A DNA stretch of 64,000 bases, from the NCBI RefSeq assembly GCF_002204795.1, contig NZ_NIXO01000018.1, positions 1 to 64,000 on the forward strand, read 5' to 3'. This DNA comes from Pseudomonas sp. K2I15 (GTDB lineage: Bacteria; Pseudomonadota; Gammaproteobacteria; Pseudomonadales; Pseudomonadaceae). The notes beneath the pieces are model-generated. The model worked only from the letters and a program-made list of their open reading frames with translations. It was not told where the DNA came from and made no database searches. The translations under genes and the position numbers were made by a program. Of the stretch, positions 27,609-36,489 are shown piece by piece (position 1 is the stretch's first letter; each line of letters begins with the position of its first letter).

Positions 27609-27884
27609 TCAGAGTGATGGGCCAATGGCGGCCAGGCATTCCTTGGCGCTTTTCTTCAGCTTCTTGATCAGCCGTTCCTGGCGCAGCGCCTCGCCCTTGC
27701 TCGCACACACTTCGGTATACACCAGCGCCACGGCCGGGCTTGAGAGAAAAAACCGTGCGCCCTTGCCGCTCTGGTGGGAGGCAAAACGGCGCACCGGGTC
27801 ATTGCTGATGCCGCAATAGAGCGAGCCATTGGCGGCACGCACCAGGTACACAAACCAGGGCTTGGCTTCAGAAGGAGTCGTCAC
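27609..27884 (-). CDS. GIY-YIG nuclease-superfamily small protein
   Basis: 91 residues of the UPF0213/YhbQ type. The GIY-YIG core is [20 protein letters not shown], followed by [15 protein letters not shown] and [20 protein letters not shown] with the catalytic-type Arg and Glu. The start is a GTG (27884) without a strong ribosome site. Probably a single-domain endonuclease or DNA-binding protein of unknown role. Confidence 0.85.
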   Translation of the reverse strand: MTTPSEAKPWFVYLVRAANGSLYCGISNDPVRRFASHQSGKGARFFLSSPAVALVYTEVCASKGEALRQERLIKKLKKSAKECLAAIGPSL

Positions 27885-27920
27885 GGATCAATTCGGCAAA
27901 CCAAAGGAGCGCCAATCTTA

Positions 27921-28391
27921 TCAACGACTGGCCTGGAACGCCTTCAGCCCTTTCAAGGCCTGGGCGCGCACGGCATTTTTCACCAGCGGTGTCCAGCCCA
28001 GCAACAGCCCTTTGGTGCCCAACGCCTGGCGTGACCAGCGCCACAGGTCGAAGTGGTCGTGGTGCTCGCAGATCTTGCCGTCGCGAAACACAAACCGCGC
28101 CTGGATATCGTTGACCACGGTATTACCGGTGGCGCTGAACAGGTAGGTCGCCACCCAATGGGCGCTGCCGGTGATTTCGTCGCTGCGCACACTGTCGAAG
28201 GTCAGGGAAAAGTCCTTGGCGCGGGTGGTGAGCATGCGCCACATGTCGCCAGCATCACGCCCGCGCAACTCGCCGAACGCCGGGTCGCTGAACACTACGT
28301 CGTCGGTGTAGCAGGCGCTCATGGCCTCGGCGTCCAGGCGCTGGAAGGCGCTGTAGAACTCGGTGATCACAGCGTTATGGGCGTCGCTCAT
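27921..28391 (-). CDS. SnoaL-like/NTF2-fold protein
   Basis: 156 residues from the ATG at 28391. The fold signature is AVITEFYSAFQRLDAEAMSA, CYTDDVVFSDPAFGEL and ARFVFRDGKICEHHDHFDLW. Such proteins bind or isomerise small ligands in a cone-shaped pocket. There is no partner gene to suggest the substrate. A longer frame to 28736 runs antisense into the next gene's upstream region and is not preferred. Confidence 0.82.
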   Translation of the reverse strand: MSDAHNAVITEFYSAFQRLDAEAMSACYTDDVVFSDPAFGELRGRDAGDMWRMLTTRAKDFSLTFDSVRSDEITGSAHWVATYLFSATGNTVVNDIQARFVFRDGKICEHHDHFDLWRWSRQALGTKGLLLGWTPLVKNAVRAQALKGLKAFQASR

Positions 28392-28489
28392 GGGCAGGTT
28401 CCGCAAAAGGGTTGGATGGCCGGTACGATAATGCCCACAGCCCAGGAACACTACTGGCATTAATGCCAGGAATACCTGATCCCAAACCG

Positions 28490-29125
28490 TCAGGGCACCA
28501 TGCCGCTGCTGCGAGCATAGGCGAACAAATCCACATCGGTTGAGATACACAGCCGGTTCATGGCCGTGCTTTTCTGCTTGCTGATGGTGGAAATGCTGCG
28601 ATTGACCCGTGCAGCGATCTGGCTGACGGTCATGCCGCTGGCCAGCATCCGTACCACTTCCCGCTCCTTGCCGGACAACTGCGCAGGTTGCGACTGGTCG
28701 CCCGTGCCGGCCTGCACCAGCTGGGTGCGCAGGCATTCACTGACAAAGGTCTTGCCCTCGCACACCTCCCTGATGGCGGTGGGCAACTCCTTGGCCGACG
28801 CGCTCTTGGCAATGATCGCCTGGGCACCTTGGGCGAAAGACGCACGCAACGTAGCGATATTGGCAAACATCGTGACCAGGATCACCGGCAGCTGCGGGTA
28901 TTGGCGTCGCAACAGGCTCAGCAAGCCGTAGCCGTCCGCCTGCTGGTCACCGGGCATGGCAAAGTCCGTCACCAGCACATCGCAGGGCGTGACGCTGAGT
29001 ATTCTGAGCAGCTCGTCGGGACCGTTGGCCTCACCGACTACCTTGCACTTGCCGTTGGCCTCGATCACCACCCGTTGCCCGATACGAACAATGGGATGAT
29101 CATCAGCAATAATTACGCGAAGCAT
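28490..29125 (-). CDS. NarL/RcsB/FimZ-like response regulator
   Basis: 211 residues. The receiver has acidic residues DD at 8-9, phospho-acceptor Asp54 (VLVTDFAMPG), Thr in LVTMFAN and Lys in AKSAS. The LuxR-type helix-turn-helix at 145-205 includes LSGKEREVVRMLASGMTVSQ. It is one of two orphan phosphorelay genes divergent from the DUF1120 fimbrial operon and is the likely DNA-binding output. No sensor kinase is adjacent. Three TACAAAA repeats lie upstream of it. Confidence 0.88.
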   Translation of the reverse strand: MLRVIIADDHPIVRIGQRVVIEANGKCKVVGEANGPDELLRILSVTPCDVLVTDFAMPGDQQADGYGLLSLLRRQYPQLPVILVTMFANIATLRASFAQGAQAIIAKSASAKELPTAIREVCEGKTFVSECLRTQLVQAGTGDQSQPAQLSGKEREVVRMLASGMTVSQIAARVNRSISTISKQKSTAMNRLCISTDVDLFAYARSSGMVP

Positions 29126-29246
29126 TGGAAAACCACGAAAGATGGCAAATTGATCTTAAAAAATACCGCTGTCCGTCCCGAGCAACAACTGCATGAAACC
29201 GAGTGATTTCCACCCAAGCCCCGTGTCTTTTAGAGAAGACCTTTTG

Positions 29247-29312
29247 CCTACAAAATAAAAGGAAATGCCTTACAAAACAAAGCCACGCATCAGGGTAATA
29301 CACCCTACAAAA
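29247..29312 (-). promoter_or_regulatory. Three TTTTGTAGG-like repeats upstream of the response regulator
   Basis: CCTACAAAA (29247-29255), CTTACAAAA (29269-29277) and CCTACAAAA (29304-29312), read on the plus strand, are 22 and 35 bases apart. They sit upstream of the minus-strand response regulator. Repeated short sites in such a place are typical of NarL/BvgA-type autoregulation, but binding is inference. Confidence 0.4.
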
Positions 29313-29323
29313 CAGGCTCGATG

Positions 29324-30142
29324 TCATAAATCTGTCAAATAGCGCAGGTACACCTTCAAGTCCTGCTCGAACTGTTGCAGCGCTCGCCAATTCAGCCGAA
29401 TACCGTGATCGCGCACCTGTTCGATCAAGTGCCCGGCCCGCGCATCCAGGCCTGTGCCACCGAGAAACGCCAAGCCGCCGACAAGGCGGTGCAGGCACTC
29501 GATCATGGCGTGCCGGTTGAGCACACGGCAGGCGTGGACCAGGCCCGCATAATCGGCCTCGGTTTCGTGCCGCAAACTGTGCAGCATCCGGTTCACCACC
29601 TGTTCATCACCGAACGTCTTGATCAACTCGGCCCGGGTTGGCCACGACAACGAGGGGAGGCAGGTGCCCGGACCGTGCAGCACACTCGACGGCTGCGGCA
29701 ACCACCGCTCAAGCAGGTGGCGCAGTTGCTCGATGGACAACGGTTTGGGCAACCAGTCGTCCATGCCGGCTTCGAGGCAACGCCGTGCATCGTCCGGGCC
29801 GAGCTTGCCGGTCAGGGCAATGATCGGGACACGCAGGCGGCCATCGGCAGACTCACGGCGTCGTATCTCCCGAGTCATGCTGTAACCGTCCATCACCGGC
29901 ATTCGACAGTCACTGATCACCAGGTCAAATGGCCTGGCTGACATGGCGCTCAAGGCGGACTGCCCGTCACCGGCCAACTCGTAACCCAGCCCGAATTTCT
30001 GCAAAAACCAGCCCATCAAGGCGCGGTAGGCCTGATGGTCTTCAACAACCAAAACGCTTAAATGCTGCCAGTGAGCGGGAGGTGCGCGCCACGGCACCGT
30101 TTGCTGCCTCGGGCCGTCGCCAGCCAGAACGCTTGGCCTCAT
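29324..30142 (-). CDS. Orphan receiver-HPt phosphorelay protein
   Basis: 272 residues from the ATG at 30142, with GAGG upstream. Residues 28-145 are a receiver with Glu34-Asp35, phospho-acceptor Asp78 (VISDCRMPVMDG), Thr in ALTGK and Lys in PKP. The C-terminal 100 residues form an HPt domain with the phosphotransfer histidine His218 in CLHRLVGGLAFLGG. This equals the C-terminal half of a BvgS/RcsC/EvgS-type hybrid kinase without sensor or kinase parts. It probably relays phosphate from an unlinked kinase to the NarL-like regulator next to it. Confidence 0.87.
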   Translation of the reverse strand: MRPSVLAGDGPRQQTVPWRAPPAHWQHLSVLVVEDHQAYRALMGWFLQKFGLGYELAGDGQSALSAMSARPFDLVISDCRMPVMDGYSMTREIRRRESADGRLRVPIIALTGKLGPDDARRCLEAGMDDWLPKPLSIEQLRHLLERWLPQPSSVLHGPGTCLPSLSWPTRAELIKTFGDEQVVNRMLHSLRHETEADYAGLVHACRVLNRHAMIECLHRLVGGLAFLGGTGLDARAGHLIEQVRDHGIRLNWRALQQFEQDLKVYLRYLTDL

Positions 30143-30530
30143 GACCACCTCGATATTGACGCTTCAAATGACGGGCACTCGCTGCGCGGGTTTTTCAGGC
30201 CGGCGCACGTCACCCATTACCCAAAGAAGCTATCCATGCGAATGGCGTCGTGACGATACAAGAACTACGAAAGCGAGCTTTTCCTACACCCCCAAACCTC
30301 TATTCCGACCTGACCAAAAGCATCTCAAACGGCCCAATGAATTGTCGTAATTGTTGTATTTCCCCATCTCGACCCCGGCGCTAAATTGCGCCCCACCCCG
30401 CTAGAGGGTCTTGGCCTGCCACCCGCGGCAGCCCTGAAAACACCTGCCCATGCGCAACCCTTTAACCGTCGAGGGGCAAGCGTTGCCATGGCACGTACTT
30501 ATCCGCCGCACTTGCACTGGAACCCCTGAA
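30143..30530. promoter_or_regulatory. Divergent control region of the fimbrial operon
   Basis: About 390 bases separate the receiver-HPt gene from the first DUF1120 gene. The part around 30270-30370 is AT-richer and contains AATTGT twice (in AATTGTCGTAATTGTTGT near 30340-30357). It should hold the fimbrial promoter. No gene is apparent in it, and the long leader could be a site of post-transcriptional control. Confidence 0.5.
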
Positions 30531-31151
30531 ATGAACAAGTCCCTGGCATTTTTGAGCGCCGCCCTGCTGCTCGCCACTCCGTCCCTCGCTTCGGCCGCCA
30601 GTACCGTCGACCTGACGGTCAAGGGCCTGATCACCCCCAATGCCTGCACACCTGCGGTGGCCAGCGGCGGTTTGGTCGATCACGGGAAAATCGCCTCCAA
30701 AGACCTCGTACAGAACAACCCGACGTCGCTGCCCCAAGTCACGCTGCAGTTCACGATCGGCTGTGAGGGCCCGACCTCTTTCGCCATCCGGCCCATTGAT
30801 AACCGCAGCGGAACCTCCATCGGCAGTACCGACTTTGGCTTGGGCCTGATCAATGACAGCCAGAAGCTGGGACGCTTTTACCTGACGCCGAGAAATATTC
30901 TGGCCGACTCGGTGAGTGCCCAACCCATCGCCTCCAGCGACGGCGGCAACTCCTGGTACGCAGAGCGCAACTGGGAACTGGGAACCCTGTGGGGCGTGGG
31001 CGCAATGGACAATGACTCAGTGCTGATCTCGATGCAGAACCTGGCGATGGAATTTGAAGTCGGCAGCCAGATCGCCCGAGCCGACGGCCTTGACCTGAGT
31101 AACGAGGTGACCATCGACGGCTCCGCCACCCTGGAAGTGATTTACCTCTAA
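30531..31151 (+). CDS. DUF1120-type fimbrial subunit 1
   Basis: 206 residues from the ATG at 30531. Signal peptide MNKSLAFLSAALLLATPSLA. The mature part starts STVDLTVKGLITPNACTP and has a cysteine pair (ACTP and GCEG), a DHGKI motif, PIDNRSG and the C-terminal strand EVTIDGSATLEVIYL. This is the DUF1120 pattern, found with chaperone-usher genes (for example E. coli YhcF/GltF, as I recall). It is probably a pilin incorporated by the usher encoded downstream. Closest in this window to subunit 3. Confidence 0.85.
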   Translation: MNKSLAFLSAALLLATPSLASAASTVDLTVKGLITPNACTPAVASGGLVDHGKIASKDLVQNNPTSLPQVTLQFTIGCEGPTSFAIRPIDNRSGTSIGSTDFGLGLINDSQKLGRFYLTPRNILADSVSAQPIASSDGGNSWYAERNWELGTLWGVGAMDNDSVLISMQNLAMEFEVGSQIARADGLDLSNEVTIDGSATLEVIYL

Positions 31152-31187
31152 CGCTACTCCCCATCCACCTCAAACAAGGTACTAACG

Positions 31188-31811
31188 ATGCATCTCTCCC
31201 GCGCGATCCCCTTGGCCGCCTTACTGATCAGCACATCGTCGATGACCTTCGCCGCCAGCACCGTGGAGTTGGTCGTCAAGGGCTTGATCATCCCCACGGC
31301 TTGCGAACCGGTGATGTCCGGTGGAGGGAGCATCGATCACGGCAAACTGGCGGCGAAAGACCTCAACGTCGACACCCACACTGACCTGCCGGTGATGCCG
31401 ATCCAACTGAGTGTGCGCTGTGATGGGCCCACCCTGTTTGCCTTGAACATGATTGATAACCGCGCCGGCTCATCGTCGCAGCATGAAGTCCTGCAAGGCC
31501 TGGGCATGACCCCTAACAACGAAAAACTCGGCAGCGTGGCGTTCGGCCTCAGCAACGCCGTGGCTGATTCGGGACCGGTCGCCACCATCATGTCGACCAA
31601 TGGCGGCGCCAGTTGGTATGCCGGTTCTTACCTGGGGCATGCCGCGCTGACCGCGTTCGCTTCAACAAGCGACACCAGCCGCCCGATTGCCCTGACCGAT
31701 GTGGATGCCCGCATCAACGTATACGCCATGATTGCCCGCGCCGACGGGCTGACCCTGACCAGCGAAGTGCCCATCGACGGTCACGTAACGTTGCAAGTGA
31801 AGTACCTCTAA
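31188..31811 (+). CDS. DUF1120-type fimbrial subunit 2
   Basis: 207 residues. Signal peptide ending SSMTFA. Same plan as its neighbours: STVELVVKGLIIPTACEP, DHGKLAAKDL, RCDG, MIDNRAGSS and the terminal EVPIDGHVTLQVKYL. It differs in the central region, so it is a paralogue and not a recent copy. It follows subunit 1 after 36 bases in the same operon. Confidence 0.85.
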   Translation: MHLSRAIPLAALLISTSSMTFAASTVELVVKGLIIPTACEPVMSGGGSIDHGKLAAKDLNVDTHTDLPVMPIQLSVRCDGPTLFALNMIDNRAGSSSQHEVLQGLGMTPNNEKLGSVAFGLSNAVADSGPVATIMSTNGGASWYAGSYLGHAALTAFASTSDTSRPIALTDVDARINVYAMIARADGLTLTSEVPIDGHVTLQVKYL

Positions 31812-31842
31812 CCCGTTTTATATCCCTCAAAGGAGCCCCACC

Positions 31843-32463
31843 GTGAACAAGCAACTCTCTGCCCTCGCCGCCTGCCTGCTGCTGGTCGGCACCCAAAGCG
31901 CCTTCGCCGCCTCCAGCGTCGACCTGATCGTCAAAGGTCTGATTACCCCCAGCGCCTGCACCCCTGTCCTCTCGGGCGGCGGCACGGTCGACCACGGCAA
32001 GATTTCGGCGAAGGACTTGCAGCCGACCAACCCGACCCTGATCGGCACGCACACCTTGACCATGAGCGTGAGCTGCGACGCGCCCATCACGTTTGGCCTG
32101 AACGCCATCGACAACCGCGCGGGTTCTGCCATGCAGTCCTCCGACTTCGGTTTGGGCTTCATCAATGGCACCCAGAAAATCGGCTCGTACAACCTGATGC
32201 TGCAAAATCCGGTCGCCGACAGCGTGGCCGTGCAACCGATTACCTCCGGCGATAACGGCACCACCTGGTCCGCCGAACGGTCCTGGGAGCGTGGGTATTA
32301 CATGTCGGTCGGCGCGATGGATGACGATACCCAGCCGCTGGCCGTCAAGGACCTGACAATGGCCGTGCAGATCCAGACCGTTATCGCCCGCGCCGATAGC
32401 CTGGACCTGAGCAACGAGGTGACCATCGACGGCTCGGCCACCCTCGAAGTGAAGTACCTGTAA
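31843..32463 (+). CDS. DUF1120-type fimbrial subunit 3
   Basis: 206 residues. GTG start with AAAGGAG 7 bases upstream. Signal ends QSAFA. The pattern SSVDLIVKGLITPSACTP, GGGTVDHGKI, SCDAP, AIDNRAG and EVTIDGSATLEVKYL closely follows subunit 1, which suggests duplication within the operon. A small hairpin lies in the 91-base gap after it. Confidence 0.85.
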   Translation: MNKQLSALAACLLLVGTQSAFAASSVDLIVKGLITPSACTPVLSGGGTVDHGKISAKDLQPTNPTLIGTHTLTMSVSCDAPITFGLNAIDNRAGSAMQSSDFGLGFINGTQKIGSYNLMLQNPVADSVAVQPITSGDNGTTWSAERSWERGYYMSVGAMDDDTQPLAVKDLTMAVQIQTVIARADSLDLSNEVTIDGSATLEVKYL

Positions 32464-32504
32464 CACCATGGATTGCCCGGACCTTGAGGCCACCCTTTGG
32501 GAAT

Positions 32505-32517
32505 GGGCAGTCTGCCC
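32505..32517. other. Small hairpin between fimbrial subunits 3 and 4
   Basis: GGGCAG-T-CTGCCC is a short perfect stem without a T tract, in the largest gap (91 bases) of the first half of the operon. It could stabilise the upstream pilin message or weaken read-through. Evidence is structural only. Confidence 0.3.
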
Positions 32518-32554
32518 TGTTGGCTGTATTTACCTTTGCCAGTGGCCCTGACCG

Positions 32555-33181
32555 ATGAACTCGCTTCCCCGTTTTATCGCGCTGCTGTTTTCCTTGGCCA
32601 GCGTAACCCCGGCGCTCGCCCGCTCGGCCCTGGACGTCACCGTCACTGGGCGGCTGACTCCGGATGCCTGTAGTGTCGTGCTGTCTGATGAGGGCACGAT
32701 CGACCACGGCAAGATCCCCTCTCACAGCCTGAGCACAGAAGAATTTACCGTGCTGCCCAGCCGTTCGCTGGAGCTGAGCGTGCTGTGCAGCCGGCCAATG
32801 CTGTTTGCCCTGGTGGGCATCGACAACCGCACCGACTCCTCCGTGGCGCCAGGCTTTTTGTATGGCCTGGGCCGAAACATCAATGTCCCGGCCGAACGCC
32901 TGGGCTCGGTGGCGCTGTCCTACCGCAACCCGGTGGGCGACAGGCAACCCATGCAGGTGATGGCCTCGGACAATAGCGGTGAAACCTGGCGTGCAGACCC
33001 CAATGCCTACCCGAGGCACTACATGGGGTTTGCGCTACCCGGCGATCGTCAGCCCGACTTCATCAGCCAGTTGAACGCCGAGCTGCGCGTGGACACCGCC
33101 ATCAATACCTCGCAGTACCTGACCCTGGACCAGGAAGTGCCGCTCGACGGCTCCATCGTCCTGGATTTGCGCTACCTATGA
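32555..33181 (+). CDS. DUF1120-type fimbrial subunit 4
   Basis: 208 residues with signal peptide (FIALLFSLASVTPALA). It keeps the frame DVTVTGRLTPDACS, GTIDHGKIPSHSL, LCSRP, GIDNRTDSS and EVPLDGSIVLDLRYL but is the most divergent of the four upstream subunits. Its stop overlaps the next ATG (ATGA), so it is coupled to the chaperone and could be a minor or terminating subunit. Confidence 0.82.
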   Translation: MNSLPRFIALLFSLASVTPALARSALDVTVTGRLTPDACSVVLSDEGTIDHGKIPSHSLSTEEFTVLPSRSLELSVLCSRPMLFALVGIDNRTDSSVAPGFLYGLGRNINVPAERLGSVALSYRNPVGDRQPMQVMASDNSGETWRADPNAYPRHYMGFALPGDRQPDFISQLNAELRVDTAINTSQYLTLDQEVPLDGSIVLDLRYL

Positions 33182-33201
33182 ACACTCTGGAAAGGCCCGT
33201 C

Positions 33202-33906
33202 ATGAAGACGCTATGTTCAAACACCGCGGTTGGCTTGATCGCCCTGACATTGCTGTTCGCCAGCCAAGCCCGCGCCGACGGCATGGTCCCGGACACGTCC
33301 GTGGTGATCATCCACGAAAGCGAGGGCGAAGCCGCCGTGTCGGTGACCAACACCGACAGCCAACTGGCACTGCTGCATGTCTCCCTGGAAGACATTCCCG
33401 AAGACCGCGAGCCCTTGCTGTTTGTCACCCCGCCGCTGGCGCGGGTGGAAGCGGGCAAATCGCAGCTGGTGCGGTTTATCCTGCAAAGCCCCCAGCCGCT
33501 GCGCACCCAACGCCTCAAACGGGTGATTTTCGAAGGCATGCCCCAGGACCGCCCCGCCACCGAAGCCGGGCACGCACGGGTCGGTGTAACGGTGCGGCAG
33601 AACCTGCCGGTAATCATTCACCCCAAGGGCCTGGCCCCCAATCGCACACCCTGGACCGGCCTGACCTGGTCGTTGCAGGGCGGCACGTTGCAGGTGCGCA
33701 ACGACACCGCCTACGTAGTACGCCTGGGCCAGGACCTGCGCTTGCTGCCCGGCGCGGGCAAGGCGATGTTGCCGCGCACCTACGTGTTGCCGGGGGAAAC
33801 CCTGAAGGTGCCAGCCACCGGCGGGCCCGCGACGTCGGTCAGGCTGCAACCGGCCACGGTGTACGGTTTTGCCGTGGCCGCCTACGACGCGCCGATCACC
33901 CCTTGA
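33202..33906 (+). CDS. PapD-like fimbrial chaperone
   Basis: About 234 residues from the ATG at 33202, where GGAAAGG lies 6 bases upstream and a clean signal peptide (MKTLCSNTAVGLIALTLLFA) begins. An ATG at 33178, overlapping the previous stop, would add eight residues. The first Ig domain has VVIIHESEGEAAVSVTN, FVTPPLARVEAGKSQLVRF and the VTVRQNLPVIIHP region that holds subunits. The second domain follows. It should stabilise the DUF1120 subunits in the periplasm and deliver them to the usher. Confidence 0.9.
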   Translation: MKTLCSNTAVGLIALTLLFASQARADGMVPDTSVVIIHESEGEAAVSVTNTDSQLALLHVSLEDIPEDREPLLFVTPPLARVEAGKSQLVRFILQSPQPLRTQRLKRVIFEGMPQDRPATEAGHARVGVTVRQNLPVIIHPKGLAPNRTPWTGLTWSLQGGTLQVRNDTAYVVRLGQDLRLLPGAGKAMLPRTYVLPGETLKVPATGGPATSVRLQPATVYGFAVAAYDAPITP

Positions 33907-33985
33907 ACGAAACAGCCCCAGGCGCGACAGGACAGTCACCCGCCTGAATAACGAAGTGACGGCGCAATGACCGTCACCAAGATGT

Positions 33986-36478
33986 GTGCGACGACCGAAG
34001 CGGATTCGACCCAGCACCTCCATCAACCGAGTGCCATTCGTGAAAACAGTATCGAGTTATCGTGACGGCGAAGCCGTGCCCGAGGTTTACCCACGTTTCG
34101 CCCTGCCGGCGCTGCTGCTGGTCAGCGCGCTGCTGGCCCCTGAAGCACGGGGCCAGGACGCACCACGGGCCAGCTTCGATGCCCAGACCCTACACCAGCG
34201 CGGCATTGACCCGCAGCTGGCCAGCCTGTTGCTGGACGCCCCGCGCTTTGCCGCCGGGCGGCATGCCGTCAGCCTGATCGTCAACGGTCAGCGCCGGGGG
34301 CGGCTGGAAGTGAGTTTTGATCGCCAGGGCGCCTTGTGTTTCGACCGCGAGTTGCTTGATGCCGCCAACCTGGTGATACCCGCCGACAGCGGTACTTGCC
34401 ATGACTTCCTGACGCAATTCCCCCATAGCGTGGTGGAACCCGACCCGGCCAACCTGAGTGTGACGCTGGTGGTGCCGACCGAGGCCCTGCGCCCGTTGCA
34501 GCGGGATGTCTCCGGCTATGAAAGCGGTGGTTTCGCCGCGCTGCTCAACTACGACCTGACCGGCCTGTATAACCACTACGGTGACAACTCCAACCGCTTC
34601 GGTTCGGCCAATACCGAGGTCGGCTTCAACGCTGGTGACTGGATCGTGCGCAGCCGCCAGGTGCAGACCTGGCAAGACGGCCTGTCGCGCACCACGCATC
34701 TGGAAGCCTACGCACAGCGCACCTTCGCCAGCCAACAGGCGGTGCTGCAAGCCGGGCAGATCAACCTCTACAACCCGGTGCTGTCCGGCGCACAGATTAC
34801 CGGGATGCAGGTGCTCACCGAACAGGCACTCCAAGACCAGGGCCAGGGCGCGACCATCGACGGCATCGCGAACAGCCCGGCGCAGGTCGAGGTGCGCCAG
34901 AACGGCGCGCTGATCCACTCCACCGTGGTGCCGGCCGGGCCATTTTCCTTGACCGACGTGCGGCGCCTGAACAGCCGTTCGGACGTCGAAGTCACAGTCA
35001 AGGAAAGCAGCGGCGGCGAACGGCGCTTTACCGTCCCGGCGGCAATGCTCGGCGTGGGTCTGCCGGCGCCGGGCTATTCGCTGGCCGCCGGGCGGGTGCG
35101 CAATATCGGCGATGCTCAGGGCGACGACCCGTGGGTGATCAGCGCCGGCTGGAGCGGCGCCGTGCAGCGCCAACTGACGCTGGGCGCCGGTGCGCTTGCG
35201 TCCAGCGAATACACCGCCGGCGGCGCAAGCCTGGGCTGGCTGCCGTGGGCGGGCAGCCAGGTGCAGTTCTCCAGCCAAGCCTCTCATGCACGGGCGCGGG
35301 ACAAGGTCCGGGGCGTGCAAAACGACCTGGCCTGGTCCCAACGCTTGAATGACCAGTGGTCCTTCACCGCCGGCAGTTCCTGGCGTACCCCAGGCTACCG
35401 TGAACTGGAGGAAGCCACCTACGAACCCGAAACCACCCAGCAGCGCCGCTCGCGCTATCGCGACCAACAGAGTGTCAGCCTTGGTTGGGCGCATCCGTGG
35501 CTTGGAGCATTCAGCACCGGAGTGTCCCGCTCCGGCGCATTCGACGGCACCCGCAGCAGCCGAGGCCTGGCGTCCTGGGGCACCAGCATCAGCGGCGTTT
35601 CGCTGTCGGCCAGCGCCGAATGGCAGATGGGCGGTGACCAGCAACAGGACAACGCGGTTTACCTGAACCTCAGCGTGCCGATGGGCGAGAGCCGCCGGGC
35701 ACGGGCCTGGGTGCGCAATTCCGGTGGCGAACACCGCACCGGCCTGGGCCTGAGCGAGCAGCTCAACGATCAGTTCGGCTATCAGGTCAGTGCCGAACAC
35801 GACACCCGCGACCAGCAGGTGGAAACCACCCTGGGGGTTTCGGCACTGCCGCGCTACACCCAACTGGACTTCAGCTACAGCCGCTCCGACGCCGAACGTT
35901 CGAGCTATCAGGGCGGCGCCCGGGGCGGCGTGGTGGCACACGGCGGCGGGGTGACCTTTTCACCCTATCCGGTGCGCGAGACCTTTGCCGTCCTTGGGGT
36001 CGGCGACCTCAGCGGCATCAAGGTCAACACCCCCAGCGGCCCGGTATGGACCGACTGGCAAGGCCAGGCGGTGGTCCCGCAGGTGGCGGCCTACGGTCGC
36101 AGCCCGGTGGAAGTGCAGACGCGCTCACTGCCGCGCAACGCCGACATCAACAACGGCCTGGCGGTGATCTCGGCCGGGCGCGGCGCGGTGGACCGGGTCG
36201 ACTTCAACGTCACCCAGACCCGCCGGGTGTTGCTCACCGTGCGCACCGAACACGGCGCCCCACTGCCCCGTGGCGCCTCGGTCAGCACCGCCGACGGCGA
36301 GTTCGTGACCCTGGTCCAGGAAGGCAGCCAGGTGTTTGTGCCCAACGTGCTCGATCAACCGCAGCTGTGGGTCCAGGCGCCCGGCAAGGAACGTTGCGCG
36401 CTGCAGTTTGACCTGCCGCCAAAGGCGGACCTGCAGGTGTATTACGAAACCGCACCCGCCCGCTGCGAAACCCCATGA
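33986..36478 (+). CDS. Outer-membrane fimbrial usher
   Basis: About 830 residues. The true start is uncertain: GTG codons at 33986, 34031 and 34040 are all in frame, and the hydrophobic signal (FALPALLLVSALLAPEARG) lies further in. It has an N-terminal periplasmic domain (FDAQTLHQRGIDPQLA), a 24-strand barrel with internal plug (AGPFSLTDVRRLNSRSDVEV), and C-terminal domains (GVSLSASAEW, DFNVTQTRRVLLTVRTEHGA). It assembles and secretes the fimbria. The stop overlaps the start region of the adhesin-like gene. Confidence 0.92.
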   Translation: MRRPKRIRPSTSINRVPFVKTVSSYRDGEAVPEVYPRFALPALLLVSALLAPEARGQDAPRASFDAQTLHQRGIDPQLASLLLDAPRFAAGRHAVSLIVNGQRRGRLEVSFDRQGALCFDRELLDAANLVIPADSGTCHDFLTQFPHSVVEPDPANLSVTLVVPTEALRPLQRDVSGYESGGFAALLNYDLTGLYNHYGDNSNRFGSANTEVGFNAGDWIVRSRQVQTWQDGLSRTTHLEAYAQRTFASQQAVLQAGQINLYNPVLSGAQITGMQVLTEQALQDQGQGATIDGIANSPAQVEVRQNGALIHSTVVPAGPFSLTDVRRLNSRSDVEVTVKESSGGERRFTVPAAMLGVGLPAPGYSLAAGRVRNIGDAQGDDPWVISAGWSGAVQRQLTLGAGALASSEYTAGGASLGWLPWAGSQVQFSSQASHARARDKVRGVQNDLAWSQRLNDQWSFTAGSSWRTPGYRELEEATYEPETTQQRRSRYRDQQSVSLGWAHPWLGAFSTGVSRSGAFDGTRSSRGLASWGTSISGVSLSASAEWQMGGDQQQDNAVYLNLSVPMGESRRARAWVRNSGGEHRTGLGLSEQLNDQFGYQVSAEHDTRDQQVETTLGVSALPRYTQLDFSYSRSDAERSSYQGGARGGVVAHGGGVTFSPYPVRETFAVLGVGDLSGIKVNTPSGPVWTDWQGQAVVPQVAAYGRSPVEVQTRSLPRNADINNGLAVISAGRGAVDRVDFNVTQTRRVLLTVRTEHGAPLPRGASVSTADGEFVTLVQEGSQVFVPNVLDQPQLWVQAPGKERCALQFDLPPKADLQVYYETAPARCETP

Positions 36479-36489
36479 GGAGCATTGCC

